Positions 23,787 through 31,502 of a stretch of DNA of 48,147 nucleotides are shown here, piece by piece; within the stretch, counting starts at the first letter, position 1, and the number at the start of each line of letters is the position of its first letter. Position numbers and translations under genes: made by a program. The DNA is from Pelagicoccus sp. SDUM812005 (lineage in GTDB: Bacteria > Verrucomicrobiota > Verrucomicrobiia > Opitutales > Opitutaceae): positions 1 through 48,147 of the forward strand of contig NZ_JARXIA010000031.1 in NCBI RefSeq assembly GCF_031127875.1. Reading direction: 5' to 3'. A model generated the notes under the pieces. That model did not search any database and was not told where the DNA came from. It was given only the letters and a program-made list of their open reading frames with translations.

Positions 23787-26700
23787 ATGAGTGAGGGGTA
23801 TGTGGAGTTGCATGGGCGGTCGGCGTTTTCGTTTTTGAGGGGGGCGTCGCAGCCGGACGAATTGGCGGAGGCTTGCGCGGATCGGGGCGTGGGGGCGATG
23901 GCTCTTTGCGATCGGGGCGGAGTTTATGGTTCGGCGCGCTTTCATGCGGCGTGCCGCGAGCTGGGCGTGAAGGGGATAGTGGGCTGCGAGCTTCCGATGG
24001 CGGATGGCACGGCTTTGCCGGTCATCGTTAAGTCGCGGGTGGGGTATCAGAATCTTTGTCGTTTGTTGACGGATACACATTTGGGCGATCTGGATGATCG
24101 GGTTGGTGCGGCGTGGCGCGAGCACCAGCCCTACAGGGATGGGCTTATTGAGGATCGGGTTGGGGGATCGCGTGACTCCAGCCGCCGCTCTTCGAGCTAT
24201 GGCGGACTTGCGAAGCACGCTCCCACAAAAGGCTTGAAGAAGGGGGAGGGGCGTGTGGCTTGGGAGGACTTGGCCGGACGAGTCGAGGGACTGTTGGCTT
24301 TGACGGGGGACGAGGAAGGGGTGTTGCGTCCGTATTGGGAACGTGGAGACAGGGCAGGGATGTGGGAGCGAGTGACGGAGCTAAAGGGGCTGTTTGGGTC
24401 GGGGAACGTTTTCGTGGAGCTGCAGCGGCGGCATGAGCGGGGCGAGGATCGGCTAGTGGCGGGCTTGCGGGACCTGGCGGCGGCGGAGGGGGTGTCGGTG
24501 GTGGCCACGAACGGAGTGAGCTATGCGCGGCCGCAGGGACGGGCTTTGATGGATGTGTTTACCTGCTTGCGGGAGAAGGTGACCTTGGATGGGGCGGGGG
24601 GCTTGTTGAGTCGGAATGGCCAGCGTTTCGTGAAGGTGCCGGAGGCGATGCGGCATTTGTTTCGGGATATTCCGGAGGCTTTGGACAATACGTTGCGGAT
24701 TGCGGAGCGGGTGGAGTTTGGCTTGGAGAACTTGGGTTACGAGTTTCCGAGCTATGACGTGCCGCGTGGTGAGTCGATGGATACGTTTTTGAGAAAGGTG
24801 GTTTGGGAGGGAGCCCGGAAGCGGTACCGCGGGGAGCCGAACGAGAAGACGCGGCGGCAGATGGAGCATGAGCTGGCGGTGATCGCGAAGCTGGGCTTTT
24901 CGGGCTACTTTTTGATCGTTTGGGATTTGGTGAACTTTTGTCGGGAGCAGGGGATCATGGCTCAGGGGCGGGGCAGCGCGGCGAATAGCGTGGTGTGCTT
25001 TTGTTTGGAGATCACGCCGGTGGATCCGGTGGGGGCGGGCTTGTTGTTCGAGCGGTTTTTGAACGAGGAGCGGCGGAGCTGGCCGGATATCGATATCGAC
25101 TTGCCGAGCGGGGAGCGGCGGGAGCGGGTGATCCAGGAGGTGTATCGTCGCTACGGGCGGCATGGGGCGGCCATGACGGCGAACGTGATCACGTATCGGC
25201 GCAAGAGCGCGGCCCGGGAGGTGGGGAAGGTGCTGGGCTTCGAGGAGGAGTTCTTGGGGCGCTTTTCGTCGCTGTTTGGCAGCCATAACTCTGCGCATGG
25301 GGTGGACTTCGAGGAGCAGTTGGAGAAGTCGGGTATCGAGAAGGAGCATCCGCGGGCTCGGGCTTTGGCGAAGTTGAGCTCCCAGGTATTGGGCTTGCCG
25401 CGGCATTTGGGGCAGCATTCGGGGGGCATGGTTATTTGTCAGGGAGCGTTGGATACGGTGGTGCCGCTGGAGCCGGCGTCGATGCCGGGGAGGTCGGTGT
25501 GCCAGTGGGACAAGAACGATTGCGAGGATTTGGGGATCGTGAAGGTGGACTTGCTGGGACTGGGGATGATGGCGGTGTTGCAGGACACGATCGAGACCTT
25601 GAATCGGAAGGGCGTGGATATCGATATGGCTCGTATCCCGAAGGATGATACGGCGACCTTTGAGATGATGCAGCGGGCGGATACGGTGGGGGTCTTCCAA
25701 ATCGAGAGTCGGGCCCAGATCGCGACCCTACCGCGCATGAAGCCGAAATGCTTTTATGACGTGGTGGTGGAGGTGGGGATCATTCGCCCGGGGCCGATCC
25801 AGGGGAAGATGGTGCATCCTTATTTGGAGCGGCGGGAGGATCCGAGCAAGATCGAGTACATCGACGAGCGTTTGGTGGAGGTGCTGGAGCGGACGCTGGG
25901 GGTGGCGCTTTTTCAGGAGCAGATCTTGAAGGTGGCGATGGTGATGGCGGGCTTCAGCGGGGCGGAGGCGGAGGAGCTGAGGCGGGCGGTGAGCACCTTT
26001 AGCACGAACGAGAAGCGGATGAACAAGGTGCTGGGGAAGCTGGTGAAGGCGATGCGGGATCGAGGCGTTGAGGAGCATAAGGTGAAGAGCGTGGTGCAAT
26101 CGGTGTCGAGCTTCGCTCACTATGGGTTTCCGGAGAGCCATGCGATTTCGTTCGGTCTGCTCGCTTACGTGAGCACGTATTTGAAGTGTCACTACGCGGA
26201 GGAGTTTTATGTGGGGCTGCTGAATAATCAGCCGATGGGTTTCTATGCTCCGGCGACCTTGATCCAGGACGCGAAGCGGCGGGGGATTCGGGTGAGGGCG
26301 GTTTGCGTGATGGAGTCGCGCTGGGAGTGTGTTGCCGCCGCTGGTGCGGCGAAGGGTGAAATTGGAAGAGTGAAGAGTGAAGGGCTGAGTGCCCACGAAG
26401 GACACGAAGATTCACGAAGGGGAGATGATAGGGATCGGGTTGGGGTGTCTGCTGGGACGGCGGACGCTACCGGTCTAGGGGAGATTCGCTTGGGGCTGGT
26501 GATGGTGAAGGGGCTTTCGCGGGAAAAGGGGAAGGCGTTGGTGGCGGAGCGAGACAAGCGGCCGTTTCGCTCGCTGAAGGATTTTCGCTTTCGGACGAAG
26601 TTCAATAAGGAGGAGTTGCGGCAGCTGGCTTCGATCGGGGCCTTGAATTGCTTTTGCGGGGATCGGCGCAAGGCGTTGTGGGAGGTTGAGTCGTTGTTGG

Positions 26701-27176
26701 ACGAGGATGACTTGTTCGCGTTCGTGGAGGAACCGGAGGATGAGCTGAGCCCGCTGGAGGTGATGACGCATCTGGAGCGTTTGCAGGCTGACTACGCGGG
26801 GGTGGGCGTGACGGTGGGCAAGCATCCGATGGCGTCGCTGCGCAGCGAGTTGGCCGGCGTGTGGCGCGCTTGCGATTTGGATACGACCCCGAATGGAAGT
26901 CGGGTGAAGGTGGCGGGGCAGGTGATTTGCCGTCAGCGGCCGGGCACGGCGAAGGGCTTCGTGTTTATCTCGATGGAGGACGAAACGGGCATTTCGAACT
27001 CGATCGTGTTGCCGCAGCTTTTCGAGAAGTATCGCCTGACGATTACGCAGGAGAAGTTTTTAGTGATCTCGGGCGCGCTGCAGCGACACAAGGGGGTGAC
27101 GCATGTGAAGGCGGATCGGATCGAGGCCTTGGTGGCCGGGGACACTCCGGCGGCGCGGAGCTATGATTTTCACTAG
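23787..27176 (+). CDS. dnaE2: Error-prone DNA polymerase DnaE2 (ImuC) with two repeat-encoded insertions
   Basis: A C-family polymerase of 1129 residues from the ATG at 23787. The frame is open further upstream, but MSEGYVELHGRSAFSFLRGA is the normal start. The PHP domain begins there; the catalytic acidic triad region is WPDIDIDLPSG, followed by RRERVIQEVYRRYG; further landmarks are HLGQHSGGMVI, VDLLGLGMM, FQIESRAQ, FSGAEAEELRRA and a C-terminal OB domain ending ARSYDFH. It extends primers across lesions with ImuB. Two stretches, residues about 103-149 and 855-894, break otherwise familiar sequence and are encoded by interspersed repeats, making the protein longer than usual. Codon use is GC-rich. 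The start is preceded by a REP-like element. Confidence 0.94.
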   Translation: MSEGYVELHGRSAFSFLRGASQPDELAEACADRGVGAMALCDRGGVYGSARFHAACRELGVKGIVGCELPMADGTALPVIVKSRVGYQNLCRLLTDTHLGDLDDRVGAAWREHQPYRDGLIEDRVGGSRDSSRRSSSYGGLAKHAPTKGLKKGEGRVAWEDLAGRVEGLLALTGDEEGVLRPYWERGDRAGMWERVTELKGLFGSGNVFVELQRRHERGEDRLVAGLRDLAAAEGVSVVATNGVSYARPQGRALMDVFTCLREKVTLDGAGGLLSRNGQRFVKVPEAMRHLFRDIPEALDNTLRIAERVEFGLENLGYEFPSYDVPRGESMDTFLRKVVWEGARKRYRGEPNEKTRRQMEHELAVIAKLGFSGYFLIVWDLVNFCREQGIMAQGRGSAANSVVCFCLEITPVDPVGAGLLFERFLNEERRSWPDIDIDLPSGERRERVIQEVYRRYGRHGAAMTANVITYRRKSAAREVGKVLGFEEEFLGRFSSLFGSHNSAHGVDFEEQLEKSGIEKEHPRARALAKLSSQVLGLPRHLGQHSGGMVICQGALDTVVPLEPASMPGRSVCQWDKNDCEDLGIVKVDLLGLGMMAVLQDTIETLNRKGVDIDMARIPKDDTATFEMMQRADTVGVFQIESRAQIATLPRMKPKCFYDVVVEVGIIRPGPIQGKMVHPYLERREDPSKIEYIDERLVEVLERTLGVALFQEQILKVAMVMAGFSGAEAEELRRAVSTFSTNEKRMNKVLGKLVKAMRDRGVEEHKVKSVVQSVSSFAHYGFPESHAISFGLLAYVSTYLKCHYAEEFYVGLLNNQPMGFYAPATLIQDAKRRGIRVRAVCVMESRWECVAAAGAAKGEIGRVKSEGLSAHEGHEDSRRGDDRDRVGVSAGTADATGLGEIRLGLVMVKGLSREKGKALVAERDKRPFRSLKDFRFRTKFNKEELRQLASIGALNCFCGDRRKALWEVESLLDEDDLFAFVEEPEDELSPLEVMTHLERLQADYAGVGVTVGKHPMASLRSELAGVWRACDLDTTPNGSRVKVAGQVICRQRPGTAKGFVFISMEDETGISNSIVLPQLFEKYRLTITQEKFLVISGALQRHKGVTHVKADRIEALVAGDTPAARSYDFH
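24094..24232. repeat. Families A and C repeats inserted in frame in the dnaE2 PHP region
   Basis: Family A at 24105-24134 (GCGGCGTGGCGCGAGCACCA then GCCCTAC) is followed by family C at about 24150-24230. The 38 bases at 24186-24223 are identical to 28315-28352, which is non-coding. Translated as roughly 45 extra residues between LLTDTHLGDL and the KGEGRVAWEDL that normally follows closely. Confidence 0.85.
26352..26442. repeat. Families F and D repeats inserted in frame near the dnaE2 C-terminal third
   Basis: A GTGAA-rich phrase (GGGTGAAATTGGAAGAGTGA, then AGAGTGAAGG, family F) is followed by TGCCCACGAAGGACACGAAG (family D) and GGGATCGGGTTGG. The family D part is translated AHEGHEDSRR. It separates MESRWECVA from GEIRLGLVMVKGL. 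Confidence 0.8.
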
Positions 27177-27193
27177 AGGGGGGTGAGGGGGGG

Positions 27194-27230
27194 GTGCCCA
27201 CGAAGGGCACGAAGGGAGCACGAAGTGTGG
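27194..27230. repeat. Interspersed repeat, family D, copy 4
   Basis: GTGCCCACGAAGGGCACGAA then GGGAGCACGAAGTGTGG; begins 17 bases after the dnaE2 stop. Confidence 0.75.
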
Positions 27231-27293
27231 CGTTCGGTTTTTTTGCCCTGCAGATTACTCAGATTGTTGGGTGGATCTGGGGGAGTAGGGAGA

Positions 27294-27332
27294 ACGCTGC
27301 AATGCGGCGTGGCGCGAGTGCCAGCCCTATGG
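27294..27332. repeat. Interspersed repeat, family A, non-coding copy
   Basis: TGCAATGCGGCGTGGCGCGA then GTGCCAGCCCTATGG. Non-coding counterpart of the copies inside imuB and dnaE2. Confidence 0.8.
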
Positions 27333-27352
27333 AATGGCTGGGTGATCCTGCA

Positions 27353-27414
27353 GCGTGGTCGCGGGCTTCCACCTTCGCCAAGGCTTCGGCGGACATGAAA
27401 GCTCAGCGCTACGG
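27353..27414. repeat. Interspersed repeat, family B, copy abutting the methyltransferase stop
   Basis: GATCCTGCAGCGTGGTCGCG, TTCGCCAAGGCTTCGGCGGA and AGCTCAGCGCTACG, ending 5 bases from the stop codon of the leftward gene at 27419. Closest relative is 2703-2797. Confidence 0.75.
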
Positions 27415-27418
27415 GGAC

Positions 27419-28090
27419 TTACTTGGTGGCTTGGTAGAGGACGTAGGCGGCTCGTTTGGCGCCTTCGTGGACTTTGGCGGGGATGGCTTTGACTTGGAAG
27501 CCGGCTTGCTTGAGGCGGAGGGCGAACTTTTCGTCGGGGCCGGCAGACCAGAAGATGGCGGAGCCGCCGGGCTTGAGCACGGACTTGATGGTGCGGACTC
27601 CGGATTTTGAATACAGGTTGGCATTGCCTTTTTGCACCATGGCGACGGGGCCGTTGTCGATGTCGAGCAGGATGCAGTCGTAGCTTTCGGGCTCGGCTTT
27701 GCGGAGGACGACGGTGGCGTCGGCGACTTGGAGCTGCACGCGGGGGTCGTCGATGCACTTGCCGTTGAGCTCTTGCAGGTGTTCGCGGTTCCAGTCGATG
27801 ACTTCGGGGGCGAGCTCGAGCACTTCGAGGGTGGCGTCGGGCCCGCAGTGGGCGAGGGCTTGCTGGAGGGTGAAGCCGAGGCCGAGGCCGCCGATGAGCA
27901 TGCGGCTGGGCTGGTCTTTGGGAAGGGATTCGCCGCCGAGCTTGCCGAGGAGCTTTTCTGAGGCGGAGGCCTTGGAGTGCATGAGCTCTTGGCCGCTGAA
28001 GTTGATGGAGTAGGCTCCGTCTTGCTCGTAGAGGGCGAGGATGCCTCCGGTGGCGGGATGGGTTTCGGCGAGTTTGTTGCGTGGCTTCAA
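27419..28090 (-). CDS. Spermidine synthase-like SAM-dependent methyltransferase
   Basis: A 223-residue Rossmann-fold protein of the spermine/spermidine synthase-like group. Glycine-rich motif I is LIGGLGLGF at residues 65-73, the acidic end of strand 2 is EVLELAPEVIDWNREHL near 89-105, and YDCILLDIDNGP near 137-148 is the motif with the catalytic-site Asp residues. It ends GFQVKAIPAKV with KRAAYVLYQ. It may transfer an aminopropyl or methyl group; no polyamine genes are nearby. The best start by comparison, MKPRNKLAE, uses a TTG at 28090 without clear Shine-Dalgarno, directly downstream of a repeat. Its stop is followed within 5 bases by a family B repeat. Confidence 0.8.
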   Translation of the reverse strand: MKPRNKLAETHPATGGILALYEQDGAYSINFSGQELMHSKASASEKLLGKLGGESLPKDQPSRMLIGGLGLGFTLQQALAHCGPDATLEVLELAPEVIDWNREHLQELNGKCIDDPRVQLQVADATVVLRKAEPESYDCILLDIDNGPVAMVQKGNANLYSKSGVRTIKSVLKPGGSAIFWSAGPDEKFALRLKQAGFQVKAIPAKVHEGAKRAAYVLYQATK

Positions 28091-28097
28091 GTGTTTT

Positions 28098-28168
28098 GGT
28101 TCCGGGTGCTGGGTTCTGGGCGCTGAGTTTCGGAACTTGGGATGGACGCAGATGGGGAGGGATTTGGC
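28098..28168. repeat. Mixed short repeats upstream of the methyltransferase start
   Basis: GGTTCCGGGTGCTGGGTTCT at 28098-28117 is a self-similar phrase (GGGT/GGTTCT), and GATGGACGCAGATGGGGAGG at 28141-28160 matches the family E-like tandem at 23596. Confidence 0.5.
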
Positions 28169-28186
28169 GAGGGTTTGTTTTTTGAG

Positions 28187-28223
28187 CCTGCAATGCGGCG
28201 TGGCGCGAGTGTTTAGCCCTACG
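28187..28223. repeat. Interspersed repeat, family A, non-coding copy
   Basis: CCTGCAATGCGGCGTGGCGC then GAGTGTTTAGCCCTACGG, with three changed bases in the middle relative to the 27294 copy. Confidence 0.75.
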
Positions 28224-28242
28224 GATCAAGGCTCGGTTTGGG

Positions 28243-28354
28243 ATCTTGCAATGCGGTCGCTGGCTGAAGCGCAGCGCTACGGGATCGGGTTGTGGGATAG
28301 CGTGGCCCAGCCGTCGCTCTTCGAGCTATGGCGGACTTGCGAAGCACGCTCCTA
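28243..28354. repeat. Families B and C repeats in series, non-coding copy
   Basis: GATCTTGCAATGCGGTCGCT then GGCTGAAGCGCAGCGCTACG (B) passes directly into GGGATCGGGTTGTGGGATAG and the C element; 28315-28352 is identical to 38 bases inside dnaE2. Ends 10 bases from the stop of the leftward oxidoreductase gene. Confidence 0.85.
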
Positions 28355-28363
28355 CGTCTCTGC

Positions 28364-29437
28364 TTAGAGGGTGACGGGTTTGCCGTCTTGGCGGGCGGAG
28401 GTGTAGATGGCTTCGATGAGGGCGATGGCGCGGCGGGATTCGGGGCCGTCGAGGGTGGGCTCGCGTCCCTCTGTAAGGGCCGCGGTGAATTCTTGGAAGT
28501 TACGCAGGTGCTGGCGGTAGTCGATGGAGCCGGGATCGGCCGCTCCGGCTCCGCCTTTGGGAGCGTTGGCTCCATATTTGGCGAGGATTTCTGCGTCTTC
28601 GGGGAGTTCTGTTTCGAAGTCCCAGACGGTGAGGGTTTCGTCGGTGAGGAAGATGGAACCGGTGGAGCCGCAGAGTTGGACTTGGGCGGGGTGTCCGGTT
28701 TTTGAATACGCGGTGGTGGTGCCTTCGATGGTGCCGAGGGCGCCGTTCTTGAACTTGAGGGTGGCGACGGCGAGGTCTTCGACTTCGATGCCTTGGTGGG
28801 TGGCGGTCTTCATGTAGGCGGAGACGGATTCGACGTCGCCGGCGAAATGGAGCAGCATGTCGATGGTGTGGATCGACTGGTTCATGAGGGCTCCGCCGCC
28901 GGAGAGGGACCAGATGCGGCGCCAGATGTCGGCGTCGTAGTACTCTTGGGTGCGGAACCACTTGATGTAGGCGGAGGCGAGGGTCAGCTGGCCGAGGCGT
29001 CCGGCGTCGACGGCTTTTTTGGTGGCTTCGACGGCGGGGGTGAAGCGGCGGGGGAAGATGCCGCAGATCTTGACGCCGTGCTTTTGGCAGGCGGCGAGGG
29101 CGGCGTCGGTGCGGGCGACGGTGGCTTCGATGGGCTTCTCGCAGAGGATGTGCTTGCCGGCTGCGGCTGCGGCTTCGATGGGCTCGAGGTGGTAGCCGCT
29201 GGGGGTGGCGATGGCGACGATGTCGAGCTCGGGGTTGGCGAGGAAGTCGTCGTAGTTTGAATACGCGTCGCAGGGATGCTGGGTGGCGAAGGCGTCGGCC
29301 TTGTCTTGGGAGCGGCTGTAGCAGGCGACGAGTTTGGCGTCGGCCATGTCGGCGATGGCTTTGGCGTGGAACTGGGCGATCATGCCGAGTCCGACGATTC
29401 CTATTCCGTAGGGTTGGGATGCTTTTTCTTTAACCAC
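28364..29437 (-). CDS. Gfo/Idh/MocA-family oxidoreductase (cytoplasmic)
   Basis: A 357-residue NAD(P)-dependent sugar-type oxidoreductase without signal peptide. The Rossmann motif is GIVGLGMIAQFHAKAI from about residue 13. LVACYSRSQDKADAF follows, then IATPSGYHLEPIEAAAAAGKHILCEKPIEA with the canonical EKP lysine near residue 101. The C-terminal domain includes GGGALMNQSIHTIDMLLHFAGDVESV, with the active-site His. The apparent start is a GTG at 29437 that lies inside a family E repeat (TTAACCACAGA on the plus strand); no ATG is available until well into the Rossmann motif. The substrate, probably a polyol or sugar, is unknown. Confidence 0.9.
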   Translation of the reverse strand: MVKEKASQPYGIGIVGLGMIAQFHAKAIADMADAKLVACYSRSQDKADAFATQHPCDAYSNYDDFLANPELDIVAIATPSGYHLEPIEAAAAAGKHILCEKPIEATVARTDAALAACQKHGVKICGIFPRRFTPAVEATKKAVDAGRLGQLTLASAYIKWFRTQEYYDADIWRRIWSLSGGGALMNQSIHTIDMLLHFAGDVESVSAYMKTATHQGIEVEDLAVATLKFKNGALGTIEGTTTAYSKTGHPAQVQLCGSTGSIFLTDETLTVWDFETELPEDAEILAKYGANAPKGGAGAADPGSIDYRQHLRNFQEFTAALTEGREPTLDGPESRRAIALIEAIYTSARQDGKPVTL

Positions 29438-29460
29438 AGATTTCTCGGATGTTGAGGGAT
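29430..29460. repeat. Interspersed repeat, family E, overlapping the oxidoreductase start codon
   Basis: TTAACCACAGATTTCTCGGA then TGTTGAGGG. The complementary strand's GTGGTTAA provides the GTG start codon of the leftward gene. Confidence 0.6.
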
Positions 29461-29484
29461 GTTGGGTGATCGGGTTGTCGTTTG

Positions 29485-29518
29485 CTTGGCGCGGCGTGGC
29501 CCGAGGGCCAGCACTATG
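29485..29518. repeat. Interspersed repeat, family A, diverged copy
   Basis: TTGGCGCGGCGTGGCCCGAG then GGCCAGCACTATGG, clearly related to the 27294 copy. Confidence 0.65.
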
Positions 29519-29524
29519 GATCGG

Positions 29525-29560
29525 GCTGGCGCGGTCGCTGGCTAACGCTCAGCGCTACGG
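29525..29560. repeat. Interspersed repeat, family B, supplying the end of the Nramp-family gene
   Basis: GCTGGCGCGGTCGCTGGCTA then ACGCTCAGCGCTACGG. Read on the minus strand its last part encodes Arg-Ser-Ala-Glu-Arg and the TAG stop of the transporter gene. Confidence 0.7.
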
Positions 29561-31221
29561 TTTTTGTTTTTTAGGTAGAAGTGGCCGATGACGATGGCGA
29601 TGCCGAAGCTGATGAGGAAGACCTTGCCGATGGGGAAGCCGCTGAGGCTTTTGCTCCAGGCTGTGGCGACGGAGGCGGCGCCGGTGACTACGAGGCTGGT
29701 GCCCATGAGGATATTCCAGATGAGGCGGGCCCGGCCGGTGGGGCGGGCGTCGCCGAGCAGCTTTTTGGAGTTCATCATGAGGAAGAAGGCGAGGAAGGCG
29801 ACGGGGAGCAGGGTGTATCCAAATACTGAGGTCGGCACCGCGAGGTAGGCTTTGGACGTTCCGCTCCAGAGGAAGGGCCAGAGGATGCCGACGGCCCCGG
29901 CGAGGGTGCCGAGCTTGTGGTGGATGCCGCCGTGGGGGAATTTGAACATCTCGCAGATGACGAAGCCGGAGATGAGCATGAGGATGGAGATGGTGGAGAG
30001 GGCCATGGCGAAGACGCCGAAGCCGAAGACGATGTGGGCCATGGTGGGGCCGACGAGGGGCTCGAGGGCGGTGGCGAATTGCATGTTGCTGCGGTTGAGC
30101 AGCATGGCGGCGATTTGCAGCTCGCCGTTTTCGATGGGGGCGGCTGCGAGCTCGCCGGTGGAGCGGGCGTCGAGCATGCCTTGGATCTGGGCGGCCTGGC
30201 CGGCGAGGGCGGCGTCTTGGGTGATGGCGAGGGAGCCGTTTTCTTCGACGAGCACGCCTTCGTAGGGTTGGGCGTGGAAGAGGGCGCCGGAGGCGATGAC
30301 GATACAGGCGGTGGCGATGAGGAAGGGCACGACCATGCCGGTGGAGAGGTCGAAGATGGCGAGGCCGCGGTGGGTCTTGCCCCAGCCCTTGGCTCGCATT
30401 GAGAAGGGGAGGAGGAAGGTCATGTTGATGCCGACGGCGGCGGAGGCGGCGGCGACGATGACGTCGCGTTGCTTGGAGAGGACGGTGTCGGTCCAGAATT
30501 GTTGGGCGGCGGGGTTGGCGATGCTGTCGATGAATTCGCGGTAGCCGGCGCTGGGCTCGAAGATGAGGGAGGGGTTGGGGATGAAGCCGAGGAGGATTTC
30601 GCCGAGCGGCAGGCCGTCTTCGGCGAGGGCGAGCTTGATGGCGACTCCGATGAAGGAGAAGACGATGATGCCGACGATGACTTTGAGGATGGTCTCGTAG
30701 ATTCGGATGCCGATGCCTTTGCCGCCGTAGAGGAAGGTGACTCCGACCACGGGCAGGAGGAGGACGATGGAGAAGAGGAGCTTGGTGCTGGTGGCTTCGG
30801 CGTTGCCGATGAGTCCGGGGGCGATGTTCTCGGTGATGGCGCCGTAGGCGAGGGAGAACTGGGGAAGGGCCCAGACCATGTTGGCGGCGAGGGTGGCGAG
30901 GATCCAGCCCCAGGCGAGCACGGGGTTGATCTGGGTGCGCATGCCGTGGAAGACGCTGTCCTTGATGGAGAGGGAGACGTAGCTGATGGCGGCCAGCATG
31001 ATGACGCCCATGGCGAGGGCGCACCACTGGACCCAAAGCATGGAGTAGCCGCCGACCACGCCGAGGAAGAGGGCTCCGGCGAGGGAGCCGCCGCCGAGGG
31101 TGATGGCGCTTTGCAGCCAGCCGGGGCCGGAGAGGCTGAGGTAGGTCTTGAGAGTGGCGAGGGTGCCTTGGGCTTGGGCGTCGGCGATGCGCTGGGCGGT
31201 GTTGTCAGGATCGTGGGTCAT
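29542..31221 (-). CDS. Divergent Nramp-superfamily membrane transporter
   Basis: A 559-residue inner-membrane protein with about 11 hydrophobic segments and the overall pattern of Nramp (COG1914) transporters. It has an amphipathic entry, GPGWLQSAITLGGGSLAGALF for TM1, PQFSLAYGAITENIAPG in the middle, and TM6 near GINMTFLLPFSM. The metal-binding DPGN of TM1 and the MPH of TM6 of true Mn/Fe Nramp proteins are replaced, so the cargo may differ. A soluble loop of about 75 residues (LFHAQPYEGVLVEENG to NRSNMQFA) interrupts the membrane part after the middle, unusual for Nramp. The C-terminal residues RSAER and the stop come from a family B repeat. Leftward, apparently monocistronic. Confidence 0.8.
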   Translation of the reverse strand: MTHDPDNTAQRIADAQAQGTLATLKTYLSLSGPGWLQSAITLGGGSLAGALFLGVVGGYSMLWVQWCALAMGVIMLAAISYVSLSIKDSVFHGMRTQINPVLAWGWILATLAANMVWALPQFSLAYGAITENIAPGLIGNAEATSTKLLFSIVLLLPVVGVTFLYGGKGIGIRIYETILKVIVGIIVFSFIGVAIKLALAEDGLPLGEILLGFIPNPSLIFEPSAGYREFIDSIANPAAQQFWTDTVLSKQRDVIVAAASAAVGINMTFLLPFSMRAKGWGKTHRGLAIFDLSTGMVVPFLIATACIVIASGALFHAQPYEGVLVEENGSLAITQDAALAGQAAQIQGMLDARSTGELAAAPIENGELQIAAMLLNRSNMQFATALEPLVGPTMAHIVFGFGVFAMALSTISILMLISGFVICEMFKFPHGGIHHKLGTLAGAVGILWPFLWSGTSKAYLAVPTSVFGYTLLPVAFLAFFLMMNSKKLLGDARPTGRARLIWNILMGTSLVVTGAASVATAWSKSLSGFPIGKVFLISFGIAIVIGHFYLKNKNRSAER

Positions 31222-31405
31222 GGGGAGAGGGGGTGCTGTTTGGGGGTTGATGCCGCTCCTCGATCGGGGTGGGCGGCTTGGGTAGGTGGTTCTCGTTTCG
31301 GCTTAAAAAAGGAGAACAGCTGCCGCTTGGCAACTGTTTGTTTAGTTTCTATACTTATTAGTGGCGCAGAGGGATTGAGGTTCCAGGTTTTTGGGCTGAC
31401 GGCTG

Positions 31406-31430
31406 CGGGCGGGGTGGAAGCCCACCCTAC
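31406..31430. repeat. GC-rich hairpin-forming element, family G, copy 2
   Basis: CGGGCGGGGTGGAAGCCCAC then CCTAC; the GGGTGG/CCACCC arms form a stem. It lies in the 281-base spacer between the transporter and regulator genes, where I see no gene. Confidence 0.45.
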
Positions 31431-31502
31431 TGCCTTGAAAAGGCCCTTAGTGTTACGACGTGCACCTTTGCTTGTAATGGGTGGTGCGAATGGAGGGCGC
31501 TG

